Assembly: GCF_003265355.1 (NCBI RefSeq)
Contig: NZ_QFRW01000096.1
Coordinates: 1-64,000 of the forward strand
Origin: Glycomyces dulcitolivorans
GTDB lineage: Bacteria; Actinomycetota; Actinomycetes; Mycobacteriales; Micromonosporaceae
Reading direction: 5' to 3'
Length of the DNA: 64,000 nt
Below are positions 35,317 through 44,010 of this stretch, piece by piece. The notes below the pieces were generated by a model. It had not been told where the DNA came from. It saw only the letters and a program-made list of their open reading frames with translations, and did not search any database. Within the stretch, counting starts at the first letter, position 1, and each line of letters begins with the position of its first letter. The position numbers and the translations under genes were made by a program.

Positions 35317-35691
35317 ATGTCCGGCGCCGACGTCTTCACCATGGCTCCTGAGAAGGTCCACGAAGCGGTGGAGGTGTTGTTCGGGGTCGAAGCCGAGGTC
35401 GACAACCTCACCACCGGCATCCAGACCGACACCGAAGGCGTCGCCAGCGTCCTCGCAGACGCCCAGTGCGCGATCGGCGAGGCACTGAAGACCGCATCGG
35501 ACTTCTGGTGCGTCCAGCGCACCATGGGTTTCACCGGCCTGGTCGGCAACCTCGGCGAGTACCTCGCGGTCTGCGCCGAACAGGCGGTCGAGATCGACGA
35601 CTTCACCGCCCACGACTTCGCCACCCTGGCCGACCACGACCGCTATCCCGGCCGCGCGGCCGAGAACGCCTCCGCGCGCCCCGACTGGTAG
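35317..35691 (+). CDS. Small helical WXG-like protein
   Basis: 124 aa, start ATG with AGGAGG 6 bases upstream. It is predicted all-helical with no signal peptide. Residues 10-60 form an amphipathic helix pair, and a Trp-Cys lies mid-protein (SDFWCVQRTMG). Size, position (9 bases before a large helical/hydrolase gene) and fold type resemble the small ESX/WXG100-like partners encoded before type VII effectors. No classical WXG turn is seen, so the assignment is by context. Confidence 0.6.
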   Translation: MSGADVFTMAPEKVHEAVEVLFGVEAEVDNLTTGIQTDTEGVASVLADAQCAIGEALKTASDFWCVQRTMGFTGLVGNLGEYLAVCAEQAVEIDDFTAHDFATLADHDRYPGRAAENASARPDW

Positions 35692-35700
35692 GAGCAGCAG

Positions 35701-37515
35701 ATGAGCGACATGCACTGGAAGGACCTGAAAGAGACGGACTTCGGCGTCTTGAAGACCTTGGCGGACCAGTGGGGCAGTTACATCGGCGAGGTGACCGCGC
35801 AGGCCGAGATCATCACCGAGGATGTCGTCAAGAAGCACCTCAGCGTCGAGAACTTCGAATCCGAAACCGCGGACGATGTCCGCCACCAGGCCGACCTGCT
35901 GGCCGACTCTCTCCAGGACGACCTCCACGAATACGCGATGGTCAAGATCAAGGCGACTCTCGAAGACGCCCATGACGAACTGGTCGAATGCCAGGCCCAG
36001 CTTTTCGACCTCATCGACGTCGTCACCGGTGAGTACCGGTTCGAGGGAGGCTCCAGCGACCCGTACGTCGTCGTCTCCGACGGCCACTATGAACGGATCG
36101 CGGCATTGGACGTGACCGCCGCCCTCATGGAGCGCGCCGGCGTCGATCAGTCCGACTTCGCATCCGATTTCGGGCAGAACGAGTCCCGTGAACGTCTCAT
36201 CCAAACGGCCGAGACCATCGCGGGCGAGTTGACCGAGGTGCTGAAAGCGATCATGACCCGTGCCCACAACTCCGACGACGAGGCCGCCGCCGTTCTCAAG
36301 TCGGTCGTGGACACCCCGGCAGAGCAGCCGCCGCCTCTCGGCGCCACCTACGACGACCTCATCGAGGAGTACGAGAAAGCCGATGCCGAGCGGAATCGGG
36401 ATTTCCTATACGCGCTCGCTTCGGATGAGTCCGAGGCCACCGCAGGCGGAGTCAACGACTGGTGGGCGAGCCTGACCGACGAGGAGCGGACGGCACTGAT
36501 CGACTCGCATCCGGAACTCGTCGGCGGCCTCGACGGCATTCCCTCCGACACGCGGGACTCCGTCAACCGGGACCTGCTCGACGCATCGATTCCGAACCTG
36601 GAAGACAAGATCTCGGCCCTGGAGACGCAGATCGCGTTGATGGAGGAGGGCGGTTCACCGTACGGTTCGTACGAGAACGCGGACATGGTCGAACTCCAGG
36701 CCGACCTCGCCGAGGCGCGGGCCCGGCTGGACAACGCGGAGGCCTTGCAGGCCGCTCTCGCCAATGGGTCCGATTCGGGCGCACCACTGCTCCTCGTCGA
36801 CTTCGACCTCAGCGAAGACGGCAATGCCGTGGTCTCGGTCGGCAACCCGGACACCGCAGAGCACACTGCGGTCTACGTTCCGGGGACCACCTCGGACATG
36901 CAGGGCATCGACGGCCTGATCTCGGACGTGAGCGTCATGCAGTACGACGCGGACAAGGCGGGCAACGGGGAGACCGCCGTGACGTTGTGGTTGGACTACG
37001 ACGCCCCCGACGGCGCCTACCCCACTCACAACGGCGGTGTCGACCCCGAAGCATGGCACACCGATCAGGCGCTGGAAGCGAGGAGCGGCCTCAACTCGTA
37101 CCTCGAAGGCCTCTCCGCCACGCATGACGGCGAATCGCACACCACAGTGCTCGGCCACTCCTACGGCAGCGCAGTGGTGGGTGCAACCGCGGCCGAATAT
37201 CAGATCGACGCCGACCAGATCATCGACTTCGCCAGCCCCGGTTTGATGGTCGAGACCGCCGATGAGCTGAGTGTCGGCGGAGACGACGTCTGGTCTACCA
37301 GGGCCGAGGGGGACGTCATCAACGCCGCCGTGCTGACAGGCGCGCTCGGTGCCGATCCGACCGGTGAGTACTACGGCGGCAACACGTTCGATGCCGACAC
37401 GATCGGTGGGAACTCAATCGATATTCACAGCGGATACCTGAAGGAGAACGCCGATGATGAGCCGAACCGGGCGCGGACCACGATGGCCGAGATCATCACC
37501 GGCCAGAAGGACTGA
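35701..37515 (+). CDS. LXG/WXG-like N-terminus with DUF1023 alpha/beta-hydrolase C-terminus
   Basis: 604 aa, no signal peptide. Residues 1-240 are helical and acidic with a DQWGSY turn near residue 24, like type VII secreted proteins. A second helical/coiled part (~245-370) precedes a DUF1023 hydrolase (~370-590) with GHSYGSAVVG as nucleophile elbow and D/H candidates in IDFASPG and DIHSGYL. DUF1023 proteins are actinobacterial putative secreted lipases or esterases of unknown substrate. Neighbours: a small helical protein before it and a lipoprotein after it. Likely an exported effector or surface enzyme. Confidence 0.8.
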   Translation: MSDMHWKDLKETDFGVLKTLADQWGSYIGEVTAQAEIITEDVVKKHLSVENFESETADDVRHQADLLADSLQDDLHEYAMVKIKATLEDAHDELVECQAQLFDLIDVVTGEYRFEGGSSDPYVVVSDGHYERIAALDVTAALMERAGVDQSDFASDFGQNESRERLIQTAETIAGELTEVLKAIMTRAHNSDDEAAAVLKSVVDTPAEQPPPLGATYDDLIEEYEKADAERNRDFLYALASDESEATAGGVNDWWASLTDEERTALIDSHPELVGGLDGIPSDTRDSVNRDLLDASIPNLEDKISALETQIALMEEGGSPYGSYENADMVELQADLAEARARLDNAEALQAALANGSDSGAPLLLVDFDLSEDGNAVVSVGNPDTAEHTAVYVPGTTSDMQGIDGLISDVSVMQYDADKAGNGETAVTLWLDYDAPDGAYPTHNGGVDPEAWHTDQALEARSGLNSYLEGLSATHDGESHTTVLGHSYGSAVVGATAAEYQIDADQIIDFASPGLMVETADELSVGGDDVWSTRAEGDVINAAVLTGALGADPTGEYYGGNTFDADTIGGNSIDIHSGYLKENADDEPNRARTTMAEIITGQKD

Positions 37516-37523
37516 GTGATCCC

Positions 37524-38162
37524 ATGCGATCCCGAATCTGCGCGCTGCTCTCAATTCCCGCTCTCGCCCTCGGAGGATGCTCGATGTTCCAAGACCCCCC
37601 GCCAGATCGCGAGTTCGATGAGGCGGAAGCCTATCCGCTCATGGAGCAGATCGTGCTCGACACCATCTCGGAACTTCCGGACTTCCCCGGTTTCGAGAAG
37701 CGGATCTACCTCCGGCCTGAAGACTGTGCCGAAGCGCTCGGAAGCGGCTATGAAGGTTGGGTCGCCCTCGAAATCAGCTACACGTTCAGCGATGCGACCT
37801 CCTCATTGCCGCTGGTCCGGACGGACTACACCATGCTCCTCCGCGAGCAGTGGGAGTCTGAGGGCTACAACATCCACCGAGACGACATCGCACTCGATAC
37901 CGGTCGCGGGTCCCTGGAGGCGGAGCGGCCGGACGGAATCAACCTGTGGTGGTGGGTCGCCGACAGCGTATCCCTGACCTTGCAGACCGGATGCATCCCC
38001 GCCACCGAGGGGTTCGACAAGCCCGACTACATCCCCCCTGCCGGTGGTGTCCTCCCCGAGAGCGACCCGGCGGCCCAGAACCGCATGAATCCCCCGGAGA
38101 GCTCAACCAGCAAGGCCATCGACCCGTTCGCCACCACTTCCGAGAGCCCCAGCGGTGGTTGA
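37524..38162 (+). CDS. Lipoprotein
   Basis: 212 aa with a signal peptide ending in the lipobox LALGGC (Cys19). The mature protein has two further Cys (EDC and TGC), aromatic WWW near residue 141 and a Pro/Ser-rich C-terminal tail. Not recognised. It starts 8 bases after the DUF1023 protein and is clearly in the same operon. It could be an immunity or anchoring partner of that protein; this is inference from order only. Confidence 0.72.
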   Translation: MRSRICALLSIPALALGGCSMFQDPPPDREFDEAEAYPLMEQIVLDTISELPDFPGFEKRIYLRPEDCAEALGSGYEGWVALEISYTFSDATSSLPLVRTDYTMLLREQWESEGYNIHRDDIALDTGRGSLEAERPDGINLWWWVADSVSLTLQTGCIPATEGFDKPDYIPPAGGVLPESDPAAQNRMNPPESSTSKAIDPFATTSESPSGG

Positions 38163-38695
38163 GAATCGAAAGGAAACACGATGCTCCACCGAGTTGACAG
38201 GGCTTCCCTGAACGGGCAAACTATCGCCGATCCCAAAGAGGCGAGTCCAGTTGTTCTCACTTCTCGACGCCGTTCGGTTTCTGAGCGGGAAGGCTTCGAT
38301 TCCTGAGATTCTCGATCACGGTCCACGTCGTCCCGGACAACCGCTTCGATAGTATCGAGCAGCTTGCCGGCTATCTGGCGAACTGACAATCGTCGCCGCT
38401 TTGCGGAGACGCTGTTCAACTCAGGCAGCGAGGGTTAGTTGAGGCACATCGCGAAGGCAATAGCAATGCCGGCGTTGACGACATGATCGCCAAGGGCCCG
38501 CAGGACGTTTTCAAGGTCCGCCGCCAGGAGGGCATATTCGTGGCCGCGCCCGAGATCATAGAAAATCCAAAGCATGCCGAAGAGCTGAATTCCAAGCACA
38601 TCATACTGAGCAATGCGAATTTCCGAGCGAGCTGATATTCAAGTACGAAGTCGATACCGAGAGTTCCAGTCCTGAGAACTCTAGAATCCAACCAT
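38163..38695 (+). pseudogene. Low-GC stretch with decayed coding remnants
   Basis: No intact gene. The frame ending at 38386 reads RFSITVHVVPDNRFDSIEQ, then GYLAN and a stop. The same frame then stays open to 38635, with a protein-like end (DMIAKGPQDVFKVRRQEGIF...EIIENPKHAEELNSKHIIL) but no start codon. A second frame just upstream (QLFSLLDAVRFLSGKASIPEIL) also looks coding. Together they suggest a gene or toxin module broken by frameshifts and stops. The parent family is not recognised. Confidence 0.45.
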
Positions 38696-39409
38696 TTGTC
38701 GCATAACAGTAGCACAGAAACATGGTCAGAATTTCAATTGACCATCAACCCGGAAGAACTCGAATTGATCTCATATTTCTTGATTCCCTTGGCCCTATTG
38801 ATGTTGTTCATTGCGAACCGGATCGGGATACAAACGGGACTTCGACTGGGATTCTCTCAATACGACCAGGCCGCACTGACCTCAAATCTTATGGAAAAGC
38901 AGCTCACGATCTTGCATGAGCAGCATCGACTTCACATCGAAGATCAGCGTCGCCAGAGATTTGAGGAACGGACTGAAATCGCGTACGAGGCACTATCTCA
39001 ATGGCTGCATAGCCTACGCCAAGCAGTGGATTTGGTCCAAGATGGCTGCCAAGGTGAGCTGCAGGATCTAGAACGGGCGCGCGCGCAGCTCGAACGCTGG
39101 CCATGGGACACACTTCGGGCTCCTTTGCAGATCGCCCCATATGAACCCTACTGGAGCCCAGAGATCTGGTACCAGCTCGCCCGTTTTCAAGAAATATCCG
39201 CAAGGTTCAGCTTTGATGCGAGACTCGCATTGACCGCAAGAGAACTGCTCCTCAATTCAAAAGAAGAGCGCTGCTACTGGTTCCCCTATGAATTGGAGAA
39301 ACTTTGGGAATCATGCTCGGATCTGCGAAAGACTTTGGATACCATAGTACGCCAGAGCCGCCGTGACCTCAAGGAGGGAATCGAAGTTGCAGGAGAGACC
39401 AACTCCTGA
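38696..39409 (+). CDS. Hypothetical membrane protein with coiled-coil
   Basis: 237 aa from TTG 38696; a TAGAAT box 8 bases before the TTG suggests a leaderless start. One membrane helix (~24-42), then a long charged helix (~60-110, EKQLTILHEQHRLHIEDQRRQ) and a helical C-terminal part. GC is near 50%, far below the flanks, and codon use is relaxed (ATA, TTA, AGA), pointing to horizontal acquisition. It converges with the next gene and overlaps its 3' end by 124 bases. Function unknown. Confidence 0.6.
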   Translation: MSHNSSTETWSEFQLTINPEELELISYFLIPLALLMLFIANRIGIQTGLRLGFSQYDQAALTSNLMEKQLTILHEQHRLHIEDQRRQRFEERTEIAYEALSQWLHSLRQAVDLVQDGCQGELQDLERARAQLERWPWDTLRAPLQIAPYEPYWSPEIWYQLARFQEISARFSFDARLALTARELLLNSKEERCYWFPYELEKLWESCSDLRKTLDTIVRQSRRDLKEGIEVAGETNS

Positions 39410-40134
39410 TCTTCTTGCACCGCTTCAACGTAGAGCGGGGTTGCAACAACAAGTCTCTGTCCATACCGTGCCTGCTCGACATTTCGCAGGACGCGTGCGT
39501 AACCCCGGAGTCTTCCTCGTTGAGAAGGGGTCTGATCTCGGATTGCCATGTGGTGAATGATCTCGGCCTGGTCATCCAATGAGCCATAGCCTTGGCAGGA
39601 GATGAGCTCTTCTGGGAGGGTGGGAATCGCGAACATGCCTTCTTTCTCACGCTGATGCAGCTCGAGAATTACGTCATACATCCACTCGCTTCCCGAGCCA
39701 CTCCTCCCCATCGTCATTCCAACACGTTCAGTAAGATTGAATGATGAACCACATAGGAGGATTGCAAGATCTCGCTCTTGGCCGATCTCATGCTTCCATC
39801 GCAGTCCCGCAAATACAGCTACGTCATCTGAACGACTGCCAGTATCCCTCCGAAGGGTACTGGATCCGAGGTCGAGGTCAAAGCGAACCCATTGATGCAC
39901 TCGGATTCGTGGATCCACGATATCATCGATAACAGTCTGGTCCAAATACCTCACCACATGATGAAGCTTCTTAAAATCTATTTCAGTTACGGATTGTTGT
40001 CGAGTTCGCTGATATTCAGCCTCGACGAAGTCAAGATTCGCCTTGATTCGCCATATGTCTTCCTTGACATTGAGTCCCTCGATCGCCCCGAACTCATTTG
40101 CCAACTTCAACGAAGAGAGATATCTCAATATCAT
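39286..40134 (-). CDS. Hypothetical protein, possibly SAVMC3_10250-like
   Basis: 282 aa from ATG 40134 (GGAAG 6 bases upstream; ATG 40194 is possible but adds a non-family tail). It begins MILRYLSSLKL, has QWVRFDLDL and AILLCGSSFNL in the middle, and GYARVL...RLVVATPLYVEAV near the end. This recalls actinobacterial proteins annotated SAVMC3_10250 family, whose function is unknown; I am unsure of that match. The last 45 residues are basic. Low GC (~50%) suggests foreign origin, shared with the convergent neighbour. Confidence 0.6.
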   Translation of the reverse strand: MILRYLSSLKLANEFGAIEGLNVKEDIWRIKANLDFVEAEYQRTRQQSVTEIDFKKLHHVVRYLDQTVIDDIVDPRIRVHQWVRFDLDLGSSTLRRDTGSRSDDVAVFAGLRWKHEIGQERDLAILLCGSSFNLTERVGMTMGRSGSGSEWMYDVILELHQREKEGMFAIPTLPEELISCQGYGSLDDQAEIIHHMAIRDQTPSQRGRLRGYARVLRNVEQARYGQRLVVATPLYVEAVQEDQELVSPATSIPSLRSRRLWRTMVSKVFRRSEHDSQSFSNS

Positions 40135-40496
40135 GGGGTTCTTCCGCGAAAGCATTAAGATCCATCCCCCTAAGAACTCGCATTTCCATAGCAAGGATAA
40201 CCGAAACGGTGCATCAATGCACAGTTCGGCAAGACCTCACGTCGCGCGCACGTGAGCAGACCGCCCCGTGATGGTTCGCCTGACACATATTTTCGGCCAA
40301 ATGATGCGATCAGGACTGAATTATGAATTTTTACCAGAATTGCAGATACACAATTCTGTAGCCGCCTTCGAGGCGTCAAGCCCGCAGCGTCGACCGGATC
40401 GAGATCGAATCTTGGATCATTGCGGGTGGCTCCGCCCCTGCAGGTAAAGCCACGCGCACTGATCCGTGATCATCGAGATGAGCTCAACGATCACTT
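40135..40496. other. Low-GC gap between the island gene and tRNA-Leu
   Basis: No gene is supported. It contains the promoter region of the minus-strand gene, with a TGCAT/ATGCA palindrome around 40213-40224, and an AT-rich stretch near 40316-40360. No second copy of the tRNA 3' end was found here or at the left edge of the island. Confidence 0.4.
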
Positions 40497-40581
40497 TGGT
40501 GCGCGAGGGGGGACTCGAACCCCCACGTCCTAGGACACAGGAACCTAAATCCTGCGCGTCTGCCAGTTCCGCCACTCGCGC
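40497..40581 (-). tRNA. tRNA-Leu (anticodon TAG)
   Basis: The minus strand gives a class II tRNA: acceptor GCGCGAG / CTCGCGC, D-arm, anticodon loop ATTTAGG, long variable arm (TGTCCTAGGACG), T-loop TTCGAGT, discriminator A and an encoded CCA (40497-40499). The large variable arm and the UAG anticodon identify leucine. Confidence 0.95.
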
Positions 40582-40701
40582 GGAGCGCGACGTGGCGGAC
40601 CGAATGTACAGTCGCCGCTCGCGCGCCCTGCGGCCTCGCCGCGACCGGGGATGGGGCCGGTCGTGTGCGTGCCGATGCTCTCATTTGAGCAGCAACTAGT
40701 G

Positions 40702-40730
40702 TGTCACACGCCTGTACGCTGCCGTAGGCT
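40702..40730 (+). promoter_or_regulatory. Promoter of rph-rdgB, leaderless
   Basis: TAGGCT (40725-40730) lies 7 bases before the ATG at 40738. A weak -35, TGTCAC (40702-40707), is 17 bases upstream. No ribosome site is present. Confidence 0.45.
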
Positions 40731-40737
40731 GGTGCGG

Positions 40738-41466
40738 ATGACTCGACCTGACAAGCGCGCGGCCGACGAGCTGCGCCCCGTGAAGTTCACCCGCTCCTGG
40801 ACCGACCACCCGGAAGGGTCGGTCCTCGTCGAATTCGGCCGCACCCGCGTGCTCTGCACCGCGACGGTCACGCCGGGCGTGCCGCGCTGGCGCCGCGGCT
40901 CGGGCGAGGGGTGGGTGACCGCCGAGTACTCGATGCTCCCGCGCTCCACGCACTCGCGGTCCGACCGCGAGTCGATCCGCGGCAAGATCGGCGGCCGGAC
41001 CCATGAGATCTCTCGCCTGATCGGGCGGTCGCTGCGCGCCTGCGTCGACTTCAAGGCCCTCGGCGAGAACACGATCACCCTCGACTGCGACGTGCTCCAG
41101 GCCGACGGCGGCACCCGCACCGCCTCGATCACCGGCGCCTACGTGGCGCTGCACGACGCGGTCGACTGGCTCAAGGAGCAGAAGCTCGCCCGCAAGCCCG
41201 ACAAGATCCTCACCACCTCGGTGTCGGCGATCAGCGTCGGCGTCGTCAACGGCGTGCCGGTCCTGGACCTGCCGTACGAGGAGGACGTGGCCGCGTCGGT
41301 CGACATGAACGTCGTCTGCACCGGCGAGGGCGACTTCGTCGAGGTGCAGGGCACCGGCGAGGAGGCGGTCTTCAACCGCACCGAGCTCGACCAGCTCCTG
41401 GACCTGGCCCTCAAGGGCTGCAAGGAACTCGCCGGCCTCCAGGCCCGGACCCTCCTGACCTCATGA
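40738..41466 (+). CDS. rph: Ribonuclease PH
   Basis: 242-aa phosphorolytic 3'-5' exoribonuclease that trims tRNA 3' ends. Family motifs: [68 protein letters not shown] and [16 protein letters not shown]. These include the catalytic Asp/Arg residues. ATG 40738 gives the conserved N-terminus [15 protein letters not shown]. Its last four bases overlap rdgB (ATGA). The rph-rdgB order is common in actinobacteria. Confidence 0.96.
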   Translation: MTRPDKRAADELRPVKFTRSWTDHPEGSVLVEFGRTRVLCTATVTPGVPRWRRGSGEGWVTAEYSMLPRSTHSRSDRESIRGKIGGRTHEISRLIGRSLRACVDFKALGENTITLDCDVLQADGGTRTASITGAYVALHDAVDWLKEQKLARKPDKILTTSVSAISVGVVNGVPVLDLPYEEDVAASVDMNVVCTGEGDFVEVQGTGEEAVFNRTELDQLLDLALKGCKELAGLQARTLLTS

Positions 41467-42050
41467 GGGTGCTCCTGGCGACCCGCAACGCGGGCAAGGT
41501 GGACGAGCTGCGCCAGATCCTGGCCGAGGCCGCCCCCCACGTCGAACTCGTCGGCCTCGACGCGGTCGAGGAGTACCCCGAGACCCCCGAGACCGAGCTG
41601 ACCTTCGCCGGGAACGCGCTGCTGAAGGCCCGCGACGGCGTCAAGCACACCGGCCTGGCGACGATCGCCGACGACTCCGGCCTGGCCGTGGACGCCCTCA
41701 ACGGCATGCCCGGCGTGCTCTCGGCCCGCTGGGCCGGCAGCACGAACAAGGACGACGCGGCGAACAACGCCCTGCTGCTCGACCAGCTCGCCGACGTCCC
41801 CGACGGCCTGCGCTCGGCGCAGTTCGTGTGCGCGGCCGCGATCGTGCGGCCCGACGGGCGCGAGCTCGTCGTCCACGGCGAGATGCCCGGCCGCGTGATC
41901 CGCGAACCGAAGGGCGCCAACGGGTTCGGTTACGACCCGCTGTTCGTCCCCGACGGGTTCGAGCTCACCAGCGCGGAGATATCCGCGGCGGAGAAGAACG
42001 CGATCTCCCACCGCGGCAAGGCATTCCGCGAGCTTGCGAGCAGAATCTGA
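41463..42050 (+). CDS. rdgB: XTP/dITP diphosphatase (RdgB/HAM1)
   Basis: 195 aa. It hydrolyses non-canonical purine triphosphates (ITP, XTP) to monophosphates, protecting DNA and RNA. Family motifs: [17 protein letters not shown] (phosphate-binding start), [32 protein letters not shown] and ISHRGKAF. Translationally coupled to rph and followed by a strong terminator. Confidence 0.96.
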   Translation: MRVLLATRNAGKVDELRQILAEAAPHVELVGLDAVEEYPETPETELTFAGNALLKARDGVKHTGLATIADDSGLAVDALNGMPGVLSARWAGSTNKDDAANNALLLDQLADVPDGLRSAQFVCAAAIVRPDGRELVVHGEMPGRVIREPKGANGFGYDPLFVPDGFELTSAEISAAEKNAISHRGKAFRELASRI

Positions 42051-42085
42051 AGCACAGTAGGGAACTGGCGACGAAGATCTGAAGG

Positions 42086-42113
42086 AAGAGGCGGCCTCCG
42101 GGCCGCCTCTTTC
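42086..42113. terminator. Intrinsic terminator, convergent
   Basis: An 11-bp stem, AAGAGGCGGCC / GGCCGCCTCTT, with a TCCG loop and T residues, between the rdgB stop and the stop of the peroxiredoxin on the other strand. Confidence 0.85.
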
Positions 42114-42564
42114 ACTTCCTCGCGTTGAGGATCTCCAGGGCCTTGTCCGCGTGGGCGCGCATGTTCATCTCGCTCTTGACGACGCCGATGACCTCGCGGC
42201 CGGCACCGATGACGAACGTCTTGCGCTTGGTCGGGACGATCGTGATCTTGCGCCGGACCCCGAACTCCTCGGCGACCGCGCCGTCGGCGTCGGACAGGAG
42301 CGGGTAGCCCAGCGAGTGCTTCTGCGAGAACTCGGCCTGGCGCGCGACCGCGTCGGTGGAGATGCCGACCGGGGTGGCGCCCAGCTCGCCGAACTCGGCG
42401 GCCAGGTCGCGGAAGTGGCAGGCCTCGGCGGTGCAGCCCGCCGACATGGCGAGCGGGTAGAAGAACAGCACGACCGGGCCGTCGGCGACGAGGTCGTCGA
42501 GGCTCCGCGGCTTGCCCGTCTCGTCGTCGAGCGTGAATGCCGGGGCGGTGTCTCCGATGTCCAT
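42112..42564 (-). CDS. Peroxiredoxin (Bcp/AhpE-like)
   Basis: 150 aa from ATG 42564. The peroxidatic Cys is in MSAGCTAEACHF, where the usual TPGC is replaced by SAGC; a second Cys follows five residues later. The rest has thioredoxin-fold patterns (VVLFFYPLA, GISTDAVARQAEF, LLSDADGAVAEEFGV). It reduces peroxides. TAGACT lies 7 bases before the ATG, so it is probably leaderless. It is distinct from the peroxiredoxin at 22820. Confidence 0.88.
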   Translation of the reverse strand: MDIGDTAPAFTLDDETGKPRSLDDLVADGPVVLFFYPLAMSAGCTAEACHFRDLAAEFGELGATPVGISTDAVARQAEFSQKHSLGYPLLSDADGAVAEEFGVRRKITIVPTKRKTFVIGAGREVIGVVKSEMNMRAHADKALEILNARK

Positions 42565-42710
42565 GACGCCCAGTCTATCCACGTGCCCGGCTTGCGCCAT
42601 CCGTCCGCAAGGGGGGCGATTGCGCTTCACGCCTCAATATAGATACACTCGAATATAGCAATTCGCGTCAGCAGCAGTCCAAAAGATCGCGCGGGCTCGC
42701 AGGGCCTGGT

Positions 42711-42724
42711 TGGGAGCGCTCCAG
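42711..42724 (+). promoter_or_regulatory. CebR-like operator before the LPMO gene
   Basis: TGGGAGCGCTCCAG matches the Streptomyces CebR box TGGGAGCGCTCCCA at 12 of 14 positions, all contiguous. It lies 22 bases before the ATG and downstream of a candidate promoter (TTGCGC 42620-42625, TACACT 42644-42649, 18-base spacer), so it would act as a roadblock or operator relieved by cello-oligosaccharides. Confidence 0.6.
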
Positions 42725-42745
42725 AACCGGCAAGGGAGTTACTCC

Positions 42746-43876
42746 ATGTCCACTACCGCCACGGCGGTGCTCGGCGGCAGACGCCGCCGCATCGCCGCCG
42801 TCATGTCGATGGTCCTGGCCGCCGTTGCGGCCCTGACGATCTCGACGCTATTCACGAAGAGCGACGCCGAAGCGCACGGGGCGACCGTGTTCCCGGGCTC
42901 TCGCCAGTACCTGTGCTACTTCGACGCGCTCGGCGGCAACGGCGCGCTCGACCCGTACAACGAGGCCTGCCAGTCCGCGCTGGACCAGGGCGGGGCCACC
43001 CCGTTCTACAACTGGTTCGGCAACCTCGACTCCAACGGCGCGGGCCGGACCGTCGGGTACATCCCCGACGGCCAGATCTGCAACGGCGGCGGCCGCGGCC
43101 CGTACGACTTCTCGGCGTTCAACGACCCCGGCGACTGGCCCAAGACCCACGTGACCGCGGGCGCGACCGTCCAGTGGCGCTACAACAACTGGGCCCACCA
43201 CCCCGGCAAGTTCGACCTGTACATCACCAAGGACGGATGGGACCCGAACCAGCCGCTGGCCTGGGACGACCTGGAGAAGTTCCAGACCTTCACCAACCCG
43301 GCCTCCAACGGCGGGCCCGGCAGCAACGACCACTACTACTACGCGAACCTGACGCTCCCGCAGAAGTCCGGCTACCACATGGTGTTCACGCACTGGGTGC
43401 GCTCGGACTCGAACGAGAACTTCTACGCGTGCTCCGACGTGGTCTTCGACGGCGGCAACGGCCAGATCTCCGGCGTCCGCGCGGGCACGAGCTTCCCGGG
43501 CAACGACGGCGGCGTCGTCTCCCCCAGCACCAACCCGACGAGCCCGACCACCAGCCCGACGGGCAACCCGACCGGGGCCTGCACCGCGACCGCGGCCGTC
43601 TCCTCCTGGAGCGGCGGCGCGACGGTGAACATCACCGTCAAGAACAACGGCACCACACCGGTGAGCAACTGGATGATCCACTGGCTGTGGCCCCCGAACT
43701 CGGGGATCACGATCAGGGACTACTGGAGCTCGACCATAACGTCGATGGCCGACATGCAGATGGCCGGTCCAGCCGCATGGAACGGCACCATCAACGCGAA
43801 CGGATCGGTGAACTTCGGCTTCAACGTCACGGGCAACCTGACGACGATGCCGGCGATGGAATGCATCCCGGGATGA
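42746..43876 (+). CDS. AA10 lytic polysaccharide monooxygenase with CBM2
   Basis: 376 aa from ATG 42746. The signal peptide ends DAEA, leaving His44 as the mature N-terminus; His44 and a His of the WAHHPGKFD motif (151/152) form the copper-binding histidine brace. The catalytic domain (~44-245) is followed by a Ser/Thr/Pro linker (~260-280) and a C-terminal CBM2 (~281-376) with exposed Trp residues and a flanking Cys pair. It oxidatively cleaves crystalline cellulose (chitin is possible). The CebR-like box upstream supports cellulose. Confidence 0.93.
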   Translation: MSTTATAVLGGRRRRIAAVMSMVLAAVAALTISTLFTKSDAEAHGATVFPGSRQYLCYFDALGGNGALDPYNEACQSALDQGGATPFYNWFGNLDSNGAGRTVGYIPDGQICNGGGRGPYDFSAFNDPGDWPKTHVTAGATVQWRYNNWAHHPGKFDLYITKDGWDPNQPLAWDDLEKFQTFTNPASNGGPGSNDHYYYANLTLPQKSGYHMVFTHWVRSDSNENFYACSDVVFDGGNGQISGVRAGTSFPGNDGGVVSPSTNPTSPTTSPTGNPTGACTATAAVSSWSGGATVNITVKNNGTTPVSNWMIHWLWPPNSGITIRDYWSSTITSMADMQMAGPAAWNGTINANGSVNFGFNVTGNLTTMPAMECIPG

Positions 43877-44010
43877 CAGCCGGGTGATCGCTCCGGGTGA
43901 CGACTTCACGTCCGGAACCTGAACGATCGTCGAAAAATCGCCGCTTCCGCTCCTCCCTCCGGGAACCCGCTGGAATACTCATTGCAGCAGGTCTTCCGGG
44001 GGGAGGAGCC

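Noticed and set aside
38416-38715. 99-aa minus-strand frame in the low-GC stretch
   Set aside because: Ser/Leu/Met/Cys-rich without a ribosome site; the plus-strand remnants at the same place look more protein-like.
38163-40581. Attachment-site repeat flanking the island
   Set aside because: I looked for a second copy of the tRNA-Leu 3' end (TGGTGCGCGAGG and its complement) and found none in the window.
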